Assembly (NCBI GenBank): GCA_016713105.1
Contig: JADJPS010000017.1
Coordinates: 248,001-312,000, forward strand
Direction of reading: 5' to 3'
Source: Devosia sp.
Lineage (GTDB): Bacteria; Pseudomonadota; Alphaproteobacteria; Rhizobiales; Devosiaceae
Length of the DNA stretch: 64,000 nucleotides
The position numbers were made by a program, and so were the translations under genes. Numbering within the stretch: the first letter of the stretch is position 1; each line of letters starts with the position of its first letter. Below the pieces are notes generated by a model that was not told the DNA's origin, did no database searches, and worked only from the letters and a program-made list of their open reading frames with translations. Positions 54,347-62,892 of the stretch are shown here, one piece after another.

Positions 54347-54501
54347 CCCCCGCTAACGAATTGATAAACCTGCTGGATTTGCAGGCGCTGCGGTCACCGG
54401 GTGTGGCCGCATGCGGCAATCGGACCTCTGACCTGCGGCAATGGCCATTTGAATATGGCTAACGAAAGGTTAAGCTATTCGCACAAGTTGTGGAGTAACC
54501 C

Positions 54502-55293
54502 ATGCGTGCGGACGTGGACGGTTCGGCAGCGGCGCCTGTATCCAGATTCGCCGGCACCCTCCTCGATATCCTCGACCGGGTCACCTATTCGCGCGTCCGG
54601 ATGGACGTCACCGACAATCCGATCTACCGGCTGCGCTATGAAGCGTACCGTCGCGAAGAATCGGTACCGTTCAACGATGCGGGCATCGTTGTCGACGACC
54701 TCGACACGGCGCCCAACGGCATGAGCTTCGGCGTTCACATCGACGGCGAACTGGTGAGTTCGATCCGTCTGCATCACCTGAGCGCAACCCAGCGCTGGTC
54801 GCCGAGCATGAAGGTATTCCCCGATGTGCTCGAGCCGATGCTGCAGCGCGGCGATCGCTTCATCGATCCCAGCCGGTTCACCAGCGATTACGAGGCCTCG
54901 CTGGCCTATCCCGCGCTGCCGTTCCTGACGTTGCGCATCGCCGTGATGGCGACGGTCTTCTTCGAGGCCACCATGTGCCTGGCGCTGGTCCGGCCCGAGC
55001 ACACCGCGTTCTACCGTCGGGTATTCCAGTCCGAAAAGATGAGCGAGATCCGCTCCTATCCCGGGCTGGCATTCCCGGTGACGCTGTACGGCGCCAGGGT
55101 CGAGGAAAGCCGGCACCGTTCGATCTTCACGCGCTACCCGTTCTTCATGTCGACCGAGGAAGAGCGCAACCGGCTGTTCAGCCAGTCGCTGACCGAGGCG
55201 TTCGAAACGCCGCAGCGAACCACCTCGCGTCTGGCCTACGAGCGGGCGTTGCTCGAGGCGCAGCCGGGTCATGCGACGATCGCAGCCGAATAG
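54502..55293 (+). CDS. FeeM/LuxI-like N-acyl amino acid synthase family protein
   Basis: 263 residues with a GNAT-type acyltransferase fold of the autoinducer-synthase superfamily. Residues resembling the LuxI/FeeM active surface are IYRLRYEAYRREESVPFNDAG, the Asp pair in VVDDLD, and VSSIRLHHL; the C-terminal half has FIDPSRFTSDYEAS and LRIAVMATVFFEATMCLALVRPEH. It would transfer an acyl chain from acyl-ACP to an amino acid or similar amine. There is no LuxR gene beside it, so a quorum role is only possible. It is preceded by an AT-rich gap (54347-54501) likely to hold its promoter. Confidence 0.75.
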   Translation: MRADVDGSAAAPVSRFAGTLLDILDRVTYSRVRMDVTDNPIYRLRYEAYRREESVPFNDAGIVVDDLDTAPNGMSFGVHIDGELVSSIRLHHLSATQRWSPSMKVFPDVLEPMLQRGDRFIDPSRFTSDYEASLAYPALPFLTLRIAVMATVFFEATMCLALVRPEHTAFYRRVFQSEKMSEIRSYPGLAFPVTLYGARVEESRHRSIFTRYPFFMSTEEERNRLFSQSLTEAFETPQRTTSRLAYERALLEAQPGHATIAAE

Positions 55294-55350
55294 CGGCTGC
55301 GAAATCTCCCCGCAGGAGGAGCACCCGCGGCGGCATCGTCCCGTCGGCGA

Positions 55351-57255
55351 TCAGCTCTCGGGTATCCACACCACCATCGAGCCCTGGCCGCGATTGGCCC
55401 ACAGGTAGTAGGGCAGCGCCGTCAGGGTCGCTGGCGCCTCCCTGGGCGGGCTGGTGCGGTACAGGGGGGCGAATTCGGCCTCATCGACGGCCTGCGCGGC
55501 GGCCGTCAGCTGCACGATCCCGTCGAACAGGTCCGAGGCCTTGACGGAAACCGGGCTCGAGCGCGGCAGCTTGAAGCGCTGCACCGTGCCACCCGGATTG
55601 TCGGCCTCCTCGAGGCAGTAGACCAGCGGCCCGCGGGTCAGCGCGACGCGCCCGACATCCATAACCACATGCGGATTGGCGTAGATGCGCTCGATCGGCA
55701 TGGGCAGATCGAGGGTGACCGTGTCGCCCTTCGTCCAGGTGCGGTGAAGGGTGCCGTAGCCATCGACCGGGACCAGTTCCACCGTCTCGCCGTTCACCTT
55801 CGCGGTCGCGCCGTGGCACCAGCCGGGAATGCGCAGCTTGACGTCGAACGCCGTGTCCGCCTCGGGATCGATCGAGATGGCGATGGCGCCCGACCAGGGG
55901 TAGTTCGACACTTCGCGAATGGCCACGCTGGTGCCGCCGACATCGAGCGTGGACGAGATGCCGCCATAGAGGTGGAAGGCGATGCCGTCGGGCGCGGTGG
56001 AGACGAAGTAGCCGCCGACCGATGCCACGAGCCGCGACACGTTCATCGTGCAGCACGGGCAGGTATGCCAGTCCCAGCGCCTCGGCGTGCCGTTGCTCTC
56101 GAGCGGGTTCATGTAGAAATAGTGCTCGCCGTCGCGGCTCAGCCCCGACAGCGCGCCGTTGAAGAGCGCCCGCTCGAGCACGTCGGCATATTTGCCGTCG
56201 AGATCGAGATGCAGCATGCGCTGGGCCCAGAAGATCAGCGCCACCGAGGCGCAGGTCTCGGCGTAGGCGGTCTGGTTGGGCAGGTCGTAGTCGAAGGTGA
56301 AGCCTTCATTGTGCGCCGAGGGCCCGAGCCCGGCGGTGATGTACATCTTGGTGTCCATCACGTCGCGCCACAGCGTTTCACAGGCCTGCTTGAGGCCCGA
56401 GTCGTTGAGCTCGACCGCGAGGTCGGCCATGGCGGTGTACATGTACATGGCGCGCACCGCGTGCCCCACCACCTTGTCCTGGTCGCGCACCGGCTTGTGC
56501 GACTGCGAATACTCGTAGGTGCCCTGGGTATAGCGCTGGTATTCCCAGCCCTTCTTCTCACGCTCCTCGCGCTCGACATCGAAGTAGTGCGGGTTGGGCG
56601 TGCCGCGCTCGTTGATGAAATAGGCGGCGAGGTCGAGATGCTGCTTCTCCCCGGTCAGCCGGTAGAGCTTGATCAGCGCGATCTCGATCTCCTGGTGCCC
56701 GCAATAGCCGCGCTTCTGGCCGGGTCCGGTGCCGAAGGTCTGCCGGATGTGCTCGACATAGCGCTCCATCACGTCGAGCCAGCGCCGGCGCCCGGTGGTC
56801 TCGTAGTAGGCGATGGCGCCCTCGAGCATGTGGCCGGCATTGTAGAGCTCGTGGTTGTCCCGGAGGTTGGACCAGCGCTTTTCCGGCTCGCGCCCCAGGT
56901 ACCAGCAGTTGAGATAGCCGTCGGGCTCCTGGGCCCGCTCGAAATCGTCGACGATGGCCTCGATCTTGGCTTCGATATCGGCGTCGCGCCGGTGGCTCAG
57001 CGCGTAGGCCGCAGCTTCGATCCACTTGCCGATATCGCTGTCCCAGAACACCTGCACGGTGAAGCCGTTGGGGTGACGCGGGAAGCGCAGCGGCGGCGGC
57101 GGATCGGGGAGCTTCAGCGAATCGAGCAGGCCGTACTCGCCGAGCTTCCTGTGCTGGCTGGGGATGGTGCGGGCCAGCACGGTGTCGAGCCGCTCCTTCC
57201 AGAAGTCGCCCTCGAGGCGAACATTGACGAACCGGACGGGATGATACTGGCTCAT
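55351..57255 (-). CDS. glycoside hydrolase family 127 (beta-L-arabinofuranosidase)
   Basis: 634 residues from ATG 57255 (GGAGGAGCAGCA upstream), the standard GH127 length, cytoplasmic (no signal peptide). An alpha/alpha-barrel catalytic domain and two beta-sandwich domains are expected. The zinc/cysteine active site is visible: the Glu-x-Cys pair in QTAYAETCASVALIFWA and the Cys-Cys pair in WHTCPCCTMNVSRL, where one cysteine is the nucleophile. It removes beta-L-arabinofuranose from plant hydroxyproline-linked glycans. It is upstream-linked to an APH-fold kinase (44-base gap) and convergent with the FeeM-like gene. Confidence 0.92.
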   Translation of the reverse strand: MSQYHPVRFVNVRLEGDFWKERLDTVLARTIPSQHRKLGEYGLLDSLKLPDPPPPLRFPRHPNGFTVQVFWDSDIGKWIEAAAYALSHRRDADIEAKIEAIVDDFERAQEPDGYLNCWYLGREPEKRWSNLRDNHELYNAGHMLEGAIAYYETTGRRRWLDVMERYVEHIRQTFGTGPGQKRGYCGHQEIEIALIKLYRLTGEKQHLDLAAYFINERGTPNPHYFDVEREEREKKGWEYQRYTQGTYEYSQSHKPVRDQDKVVGHAVRAMYMYTAMADLAVELNDSGLKQACETLWRDVMDTKMYITAGLGPSAHNEGFTFDYDLPNQTAYAETCASVALIFWAQRMLHLDLDGKYADVLERALFNGALSGLSRDGEHYFYMNPLESNGTPRRWDWHTCPCCTMNVSRLVASVGGYFVSTAPDGIAFHLYGGISSTLDVGGTSVAIREVSNYPWSGAIAISIDPEADTAFDVKLRIPGWCHGATAKVNGETVELVPVDGYGTLHRTWTKGDTVTLDLPMPIERIYANPHVVMDVGRVALTRGPLVYCLEEADNPGGTVQRFKLPRSSPVSVKASDLFDGIVQLTAAAQAVDEAEFAPLYRTSPPREAPATLTALPYYLWANRGQGSMVVWIPES

Positions 57256-57299
57256 TGCTGCTCCTCCTGGTCCCTTGCCGCCGAGCGGGTGGCGGGACG

Positions 57300-58208
57300 C
57301 TATTGTTGTCGTTGGCTCGAGGCGATCCTGGGCTTGATTGCCTCGAGCTCGGCCACCCAGCCGACGACGTTGGCGACCGCCGTCTCCTCCGGCAGGAACT
57401 CGGCCGCCAGCTCGGCGAGCCGCAGGGCGGAGGTGTAGAGCATGACCAGGTTGCGATCGATGGCGCGCCGCGTCAGGCCCTCGTAGCGATCGATGATCCG
57501 CAAGGTGAGGTCGGCGGAGATCCAGTTGGAGTAGCTGAGGTCGCGATGGCGCGAGCCGAAGCCCGAATCGGCGAAGTCGTAGACGCCGTTGAGCAGTCCG
57601 GTCTTGTCGTCGAAGGCCATGTTCCAGCCATGGCCGTCGAAATAGCCATAGACCAGCTCGTCGCCTGCGATGGTCAGCTTGCGATAGGCCTTGACCGTCC
57701 GCCTGACGAAGGGGTGCAGCTTCTTGGGCAGCTTCGGGATGGCGCCGGCAAGAATGTCGTCCGGTGCCATCCACGGATCCACCGCGACGGCGCCCGCCTG
57801 CTGCACCCGGGCCAGCGGCAGCTGGTGCAGCTCGGCATAGAGCTGCGCCAGGCGCATGGCGATGGCATTGCGGCGGCCGTCGTCCAGCGCCAGATATTGC
57901 GGTGTCTCCAGATACGTCCCGTCGATCTTGCGATGCTGGGTGAACGGCTCGTCACCCTCGTGCCAGACGGGCTGCGGCAGCGCCATGGTGATCCGTGGCC
58001 GCAGGAAGCCGAGCAGGCCCACCTCGCGGCGCAGCCGTTCGGCAGCAAGCTGGCTGCGCGGAAATCTGAAGATCCAGCCGTCGCACTCGAGGGCCACGCT
58101 GTCCCAGCCCTCGCTGAGGGTGACGAACTGCCGACCGACAAACTGCGGCAGCGCACTGATGATCAGCGCGCGATACCGCGCCAGATCCGCCGCCACCACC
58201 TCTTGCAT
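57300..58208 (-). CDS. APH-fold phosphotransferase (aminoglycoside/choline kinase-like)
   Basis: 302 residues from ATG 58208; a longer reading to 58274 would start inside the palindromic repeat and is rejected. Kinase-like fold: N-lobe WDSVALECDGWIFRFPR, catalytic loop VYGYFDGHGWNMAFD (Asp and Asn of the Brenner motif kept, first His replaced by Tyr) and the metal-binding YDFADSGFGSRHRDL. The substrate is unknown; adjacency to GH127 raises the possibility of a sugar kinase. Real antibiotic resistance is not implied. Confidence 0.82.
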   Translation of the reverse strand: MQEVVAADLARYRALIISALPQFVGRQFVTLSEGWDSVALECDGWIFRFPRSQLAAERLRREVGLLGFLRPRITMALPQPVWHEGDEPFTQHRKIDGTYLETPQYLALDDGRRNAIAMRLAQLYAELHQLPLARVQQAGAVAVDPWMAPDDILAGAIPKLPKKLHPFVRRTVKAYRKLTIAGDELVYGYFDGHGWNMAFDDKTGLLNGVYDFADSGFGSRHRDLSYSNWISADLTLRIIDRYEGLTRRAIDRNLVMLYTSALRLAELAAEFLPEETAVANVVGWVAELEAIKPRIASSQRQQ

Positions 58209-58222
58209 GCTGTCCTCGGCCC

Positions 58223-58325
58223 AGAGCGCTTCCCGGAAAAGTGGTAACGGTTTTCCGGTTCGGGAGCGCGACAAATCAAAGGCTTGGGCGATTTCGGCGT
58301 TTCAACGAAACGGTGAAATGCCCTG
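58223..58325. repeat. intergenic palindromic repeat, copy 2
   Basis: It begins AGAGCGCTTCCCGG and continues through GGGAGCGCGACAAATC and the hairpin GCGTTTC-AAC-GAAAC. It aligns over its whole length with copy 1 at 18732-18834. It sits immediately upstream of the APH-fold kinase gene and could overlap its promoter. Confidence 0.75.
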
Positions 58326-58368
58326 GCCGCCCGAGGCGGATGCTAGCCCAGGCGAAGGCCAAATCCAA

Positions 58369-58539
58369 TCAAGCCAGTTGCGTTTCCCTCCGGTTCCGCC
58401 GGGCGCGGTTCGGCGGCGGGCGTGGCAGAGGGCGTGGCAGAGGCACGGGCGGCCCAAGCCCGAGCGCGCGGGCGACGGCGCGTTCGAGCCTCTGGTCGAG
58501 TGCCGCTCCGGCGATGGACTTGCTGACGGTGCGCGACAT
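58369..58539 (-). CDS. small basic proline-rich protein, hypothetical
   Basis: 56 codons from ATG 58539, preceded by AGGAGGCTTCGCC, a very good ribosome site. The start MSRTVSKSIAGAALDQRLERAVARALGLG looks like an amphipathic helix and is followed by an arginine/proline-rich tail to ETQLA. No family is recognised. The strong start signal is the main reason to list it. Confidence 0.45.
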   Translation of the reverse strand: MSRTVSKSIAGAALDQRLERAVARALGLGPPVPLPRPLPRPPPNRARRNRRETQLA

Positions 58540-58648
58540 GGCGAAGCCTCCTTGTTGTGCCTGCCACAGGAGAGGCACGACATCTGGAGGGGGAAACGCC
58601 CACCGGCACATCCGGTTGCCCCGCGGCCGACGAGAGGCTGCCAGCTCG

Positions 58649-59284
58649 CTAGATCTTCGGCGCGGGCTTGCCGGGCGTGGTCCCGGCGGCGGCCGGCGGA
58701 CCGGGCCGCTGGGGAACCGGCCGGAACACCACGCCGCCGACCACCGGTGGTGGCGGCCCCACTGGCGCGGGAGGGGGCAGCGGCGCTGGCGGAGGCGGCA
58801 AGGTCGGAGGCGGTGCCGGCGCGGGCATCGCAGGCGGCACCGGCGGCAGCCGGATCTCGGCCGGCCGGCCTGCCATGGGCCCGGCAATACTGGGAGCCGG
58901 GCCGTCGCCTGCAGGCGGGAACGGCACGATGACCGGCGGCCTCGCCGGTGGCGCAGTGGCGGCGGGCGCGGGCGGCAACGGCACTGCCGGTACCGGCGGG
59001 ACGAGCAGCGACGACACGGTCGGCGGAGCCGTGCCGGTCGGCTCTGCCAGATCGGCGGCCTCGGGGTCCTCGCTGGTGGCCGGCTCGGGTCGCGGCGGAA
59101 CGCGACGCAGCGCCGCGATGGCGGCCTCGGCCGGGTTCGGCGCGACATAGCGGAGGTCCGGCAGCGGGCGCAGTCGACGCAGTCGACGCGCCTCGATCAG
59201 GCCATAGGCGGCAATGGCCAGGAGGCTGAGCGTCACCCCCAGCCCCACGCCGAGCATCAGGAACGCCAGGGCCTCACCGGACAT
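58649..59284 (-). CDS. proline-rich single-pass membrane protein, hypothetical
   Basis: 211 residues. One N-terminal helix (ALAFLMLGVGLGVTLSLLAIAAYGLIEARRLRRL), then a long low-complexity Pro/Ala region extending to the C-terminus (PPPTLPPPPAPLPPP and similar). The topology suggests a short periplasmic N-terminus and a disordered cytoplasmic tail, or a cell-envelope-spanning rod. No enzymatic domain is seen. It lies next to tRNA-Thr. The repeated proline codons explain the long antisense open frames here. Confidence 0.65.
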   Translation of the reverse strand: MSGEALAFLMLGVGLGVTLSLLAIAAYGLIEARRLRRLRPLPDLRYVAPNPAEAAIAALRRVPPRPEPATSEDPEAADLAEPTGTAPPTVSSLLVPPVPAVPLPPAPAATAPPARPPVIVPFPPAGDGPAPSIAGPMAGRPAEIRLPPVPPAMPAPAPPPTLPPPPAPLPPPAPVGPPPPVVGGVVFRPVPQRPGPPAAAGTTPGKPAPKI

Positions 59285-59351
59285 CGTCGCTCCGGACTGA
59301 AGACCCGTTCCGCATCAGCGGTGCCCTTCCGGCCGATCGTCACAAGTGGGA

Positions 59352-59427
59352 TGGTGCCGCATGCCGGATTCGAACCAGCGACCCCCTCATTACGAATGAG
59401 ATGCTCTACCGACTGAGCTAATGCGGC
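59352..59427 (-). tRNA. tRNA-Thr (anticodon CGT)
   Basis: 76 nt with an encoded CCA. On the minus strand: acceptor GCCGCAT with ATGCGGC, D-arm TAGCTCAGTCGGTAGAGC, anticodon loop TTCGTAA (anticodon CGT) in stem TCTCA/TGAGG, and T-arm GGTTCGAATCC. It reads ACG codons. There is no integrase or direct repeat beside it. Confidence 0.97.
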
Positions 59428-59505
59428 CACACTGCGCTCGGCGCAGACTGCGGGTCCTCTTACAGGCGGGGGCGGACCGGCGCAAGGGGCTTGGCGGCGG
59501 CATGG

Positions 59506-60897
59506 TTACGCCTCCGGCAGGGCCAGCGGACCGCCGGATTGTGGCGGCTCGGTTCCGGTCGAGCCCGGAGACGGGGGGGGAGCAGCGGGCGCGCTGGCAC
59601 CGTTGCGCGTTGCCACCGCGCTGGTCGGCACCCGCCACTCGAAGGCGTCGAGCTTGCCGGTCACCGGCGAGAGCGGCTCCCATTCCTCGGCGGTGATGCC
59701 GTCGGCCGTCCAGACCGGATCGCGCGGGGCGCGCACGGCGCGATTGACCCAGTCGCGCGCCTTGCCCTTGTCGCCGGACTGACCCTCCTCGATCTCGGCC
59801 ATCATCAGGCAGACGGCCTGTGAGGGGCTGCTGCCGACATAGCCGGCGAGCGCGGCCCGCGCCGTGACCCAGTCGAAGGCATCGACGGCAGCGCGGGCCA
59901 GCACCAGCGCCCCGGCGCGATTGGGCGGCGGCAGGTCGATCAGCTCGCGCACCCGGCGCAGCCGGTCGACAGCCGAGCTGCCCGGCACGGCATTGGCGAA
60001 CAGCGTGCCGACGTCGGGATGCGAGGTAGCCCGCCAGACCCGCCGCAGCAGGCTCATGGCACGGCGCGCCTCGCCGCGGTTGGCATAGATGCGCGCCGCG
60101 ATCAGCGCTGCCGGCACGAAGTCGGGGGTGAGCTTGAGCGCGGCCAGCGCGTGCTCCAGGGCAGTGTTGGGATCATTGCCCTCGGCCAGCTGCGCCCGCG
60201 CCGCTTCCACCACCGCCATGCGGCGGCGCTTGCGCATCTTCTCTTCGCGGGTGATCGCCGGTTCGTCCGCCACCATGCGGAAGGCCTCGTCCCAGCGGCC
60301 GTTGCGGGTGATGTCGTCGAACACCGCCTCGCGGGCCCAGGGCGCGAGGCTCGAGATTTCGAGCGCCTTGTGGGCAAAGGTGAGCGCCGCATCCGGGCGA
60401 CCCTGCTGGCGCGCCTGGTCGTAGAGGCCGGCAAGGGCGGCGAGAGCCGTCTTGCGGTTCGAGATCAGCGCCCGGTAGTGCTCGCGGGCCGAGTGCATGT
60501 CGCCGAGCGCCAGGTCTGCCCGTGCCTCGAGCAGTTGCGCCGCGGCATTGCGCGGCAGGTTGCCGCGGGCCTCCCGCGCCAGCAGCCGCGCCCGGTGGGC
60601 GTCGCCCGACTGCAGCGCGATGAAACCGTCGGACAGGGCGGTGAAGCCGAGATCCTTGCGGCGTTCGCGCGAGCGGCGGGCAAAGTAGAACGGGGCGCCG
60701 ACGACGCGCTTGGCGAGGCCCCAGATCACAATCACGAGCGCCACCGCGGCCACCGCGATGAAGGCGGCGACCCCCAGGCGCGGCTGCATGCGCAGGCCGA
60801 GCAGCTCGATCGAGAGCGTCCCGGGCAGCCCGATCAGCCAGGCAATGCCGGCGGTGACCAGGAGGCTGACGACCAGCCAGTAGGCGAGGCGGATCAC
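59506..60897 (-). CDS. hemY: haem biosynthesis protein HemY (TPR membrane protein)
   Basis: 463 residues from GTG 60897, overlapping the preceding stop (GTGA). Two N-terminal helices (LAYWLVVSLLVTAGIAWLIGLPG and VAAFIAVAAVALVIVIWGL) bracket the HemY_N domain, followed by TPR repeats (ARLLAREARGNLPRNAAAQLLEARADLALGD). The C-terminal tail is Pro/Ala-rich. Proteins of this family co-occur with hemCD; their molecular role is not firmly established, and this is unrelated to the Bacillus protoporphyrinogen oxidase of the same name. Confidence 0.9.
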   Translation of the reverse strand: MIRLAYWLVVSLLVTAGIAWLIGLPGTLSIELLGLRMQPRLGVAAFIAVAAVALVIVIWGLAKRVVGAPFYFARRSRERRKDLGFTALSDGFIALQSGDAHRARLLAREARGNLPRNAAAQLLEARADLALGDMHSAREHYRALISNRKTALAALAGLYDQARQQGRPDAALTFAHKALEISSLAPWAREAVFDDITRNGRWDEAFRMVADEPAITREEKMRKRRRMAVVEAARAQLAEGNDPNTALEHALAALKLTPDFVPAALIAARIYANRGEARRAMSLLRRVWRATSHPDVGTLFANAVPGSSAVDRLRRVRELIDLPPPNRAGALVLARAAVDAFDWVTARAALAGYVGSSPSQAVCLMMAEIEEGQSGDKGKARDWVNRAVRAPRDPVWTADGITAEEWEPLSPVTGKLDAFEWRVPTSAVATRNGASAPAAPPPSPGSTGTEPPQSGGPLALPEA

Positions 60898-62126
60898 TGG
60901 CCGGCCTCCGCGAGGGGCGCCAGCGCCGTGGCCCGGAGGTCGGCAATGAAGGTCTGGGCCGCGCCCAGCGATCGAATCTGGCCCCCGACCTCGCCGGAAG
61001 CCGCCTGCATCGGCTGCGGCAGGCCGTCCAGCAATGCGGCGGCAGCGATGAAGTCGCCGCGGGCGACGGCCGGTTCTAGCCGGGAGATGACGGCCTCCGG
61101 CGTCGTGCCTTCGATTTCGCCGGTGGGCCGCAGCGCCAGGACGCCCTTCAGCCACTCCAGCGCGTCCTGCCCGAGGTCGCCGCTGGCGACGGCGGCGCTG
61201 CCGCCGAGGATGTCCGGCACCAGCGCGGTGAAGCGGGCGGCGACGGCATCGGGGCGGGGCAGGCCGGTGGCCGCTGCAGTGCGCACGGCCTCGGGAACCG
61301 CGAGGTCGGGCAGCAGGGCGCTCAGCGCGTCGAGTTCGCCGGCATAGGCGCGGCCATTGGCGAGGGCGCTCTCGAGGCCGGAAACGAGCAGCGGCAGCTT
61401 GACCGCGGGCCCGAGCGGGACACTGCCGACAGGGCCGGACTGCACGCTGAACTCCGCCCGAGCGGCGGCGAGCTCGTCGCGCAACGCAACAAGGGCCGTG
61501 TCGAGCCCGCCGAGGCGCCCGTCGTGCTGGTCGAGGCGGGCCTGCACCTGGGTGCGTTCTGTCTCGATGCCCGAGAGGGTCTCGGCCATGCTCGCGGCGT
61601 CCGCATTCGAGGCTCCGGCGCCGATCGCGGCGACGCGGTCCTCGAGCGCAGCCAGCTGCGCCTCGAGCGGCGCGAGGTCGGTTGCTGCCGGCGCGGGCAG
61701 CGCGGCAATCGCCGCGCGCAGCTCGGTGAGGCCGGCATCGAGCTGGGCGATGGTGGCATCGAGGCTCACCTGGGTGCGCCTGGCCTGCTCCTCGCCGGAG
61801 CCGATCCGGCCGGATGTCTCGGCCAGCGCGGTCTCGAGCGCCTCGAGGCGGGGCGCCGGATCGAGTGGCAGCGGGCGCCGGTCGGGCATCGGCACGAGGT
61901 TGACGAGGCCATAGGTGAGGCCGGTGCCGAGCAGGGCGCCTGCGGCGGCGGCGATCGCTATCGCGCTCCAGGGCATGGCGAGGCGCGCCGATGGCCGCGG
62001 CGGCGGGGTCGGGCGGGCCGGCTCGGCAGCTGTCTCGCCGGTCTCGGTCTCGGCCTTGCCCTCCTGCGGGCGGGCCTTGAGGTCGATGACCGGCGGCTTG
62101 ACGGGGCCCGGTTTGCGCTCAGCCAT
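60894..62126 (-). CDS. mitofilin (Mic60)-family inner-membrane protein
   Basis: 410 residues. An acidic/proline-rich cytoplasmic N-terminus is followed by one helix (MPWSAIAIAAAAGALLGTGLTYGLV, about residues 50-74), a long coiled coil (LEALETALAETSGRIGSGEEQAR; LEAQLAALEDRVAAIGAG) and a mitofilin-like C-terminal domain. Alphaproteobacterial Mic60 homologues shape intracytoplasmic membranes and are typically encoded between hemD and hemY, exactly as here. It overlaps hemY by 4 bases. Confidence 0.87.
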   Translation of the reverse strand: MAERKPGPVKPPVIDLKARPQEGKAETETGETAAEPARPTPPPRPSARLAMPWSAIAIAAAAGALLGTGLTYGLVNLVPMPDRRPLPLDPAPRLEALETALAETSGRIGSGEEQARRTQVSLDATIAQLDAGLTELRAAIAALPAPAATDLAPLEAQLAALEDRVAAIGAGASNADAASMAETLSGIETERTQVQARLDQHDGRLGGLDTALVALRDELAAARAEFSVQSGPVGSVPLGPAVKLPLLVSGLESALANGRAYAGELDALSALLPDLAVPEAVRTAAATGLPRPDAVAARFTALVPDILGGSAAVASGDLGQDALEWLKGVLALRPTGEIEGTTPEAVISRLEPAVARGDFIAAAALLDGLPQPMQAASGEVGGQIRSLGAAQTFIADLRATALAPLAEAGQ

Positions 62127-62150
62127 GCGGCAGGTCCTTGGTTCTCTTGG

Positions 62151-62882
62151 TCATGAGGCGTTCTGGTCGCGGCAGAAGGACAGGGCCAGGCTCATCATCG
62201 CCTCCTCGCTCGGATGATCGGCAAGTCCGACCCGGACGAAATGGGCATCGATCAGCGGCTCGGCAACTGTCTCGCTCAGGCACAGCATGCCGAGCCGCAC
62301 CCTTGCCTGCTTGCCGAGTTGTCCCTGGGTAAGCCTGACGAAGGTGGCGGCGGTGCGGCGCGAGTAGAACAGCACCGCACCGATCTCGCCGCTGCCGAGG
62401 TCGGCAAGGATGCCGTCCGGCATCGCCGCCAGCGGGTTCATCGCATAGATCTGCGCGGTGATCACCATGCGCCCGTGCGGCGCCAGCGACTTGGCGAGGT
62501 CGCCGGCCGGCTCGCTCGCGGCAAAGTAGAGGATCGGGCCGCCGACCGTGGTGTGAGCGAGCTTGTCGACGAGATCGGCGAAGCCGCCATGGGCGCTCTC
62601 GACCCGGGCAAAGCCATGGCGCCGGGCGGCCTCCGCGGTACGGTCGCCGACCGTGAACACCGGCAACCCGCAATAGCGCGCCAGCTGGCCGCGCTCGGCG
62701 AGCGCCCTGAGGGCATTGGCGCTGGTCAGGGCAATCGCGGCGAAGCCCTCGGGATCGGGAATGCTGCCACCCAGCGTCTCATGCACGAGCAGCGGGCAGG
62801 TGACGCCCGCGATGCCGAGCGCACCGAGCCGCGCGGCGGTGTCGCTCGCGTCGGGGTCCGGCCGGGTCACGAGCATGCGCAC
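62151..62882 (-). CDS. hemD: uroporphyrinogen-III synthase
   Basis: 243 residues, typical for HemD: two alternating alpha/beta domains with the poorly conserved sequence usual for this family. Recognisable parts are MLVTRPDPDASDTAARLGALG at the start, AIALTSANALRALAE, VFTVGDRTAEAARRHGF and AVLFYSRRTAATFVRL. It inverts ring D while closing hydroxymethylbilane to uroporphyrinogen III. It is 10 bases from hemC. Confidence 0.93.
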   Translation of the reverse strand: MRMLVTRPDPDASDTAARLGALGIAGVTCPLLVHETLGGSIPDPEGFAAIALTSANALRALAERGQLARYCGLPVFTVGDRTAEAARRHGFARVESAHGGFADLVDKLAHTTVGGPILYFAASEPAGDLAKSLAPHGRMVITAQIYAMNPLAAMPDGILADLGSGEIGAVLFYSRRTAATFVRLTQGQLGKQARVRLGMLCLSETVAEPLIDAHFVRVGLADHPSEEAMMSLALSFCRDQNAS

Positions 62883-62892
62883 GATGGATTGC

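Noticed and set aside
57300..58208. Aminoglycoside resistance gene
   Set aside because: Only the general APH fold is present, the first catalytic-loop His is replaced, and the context is sugar metabolism.
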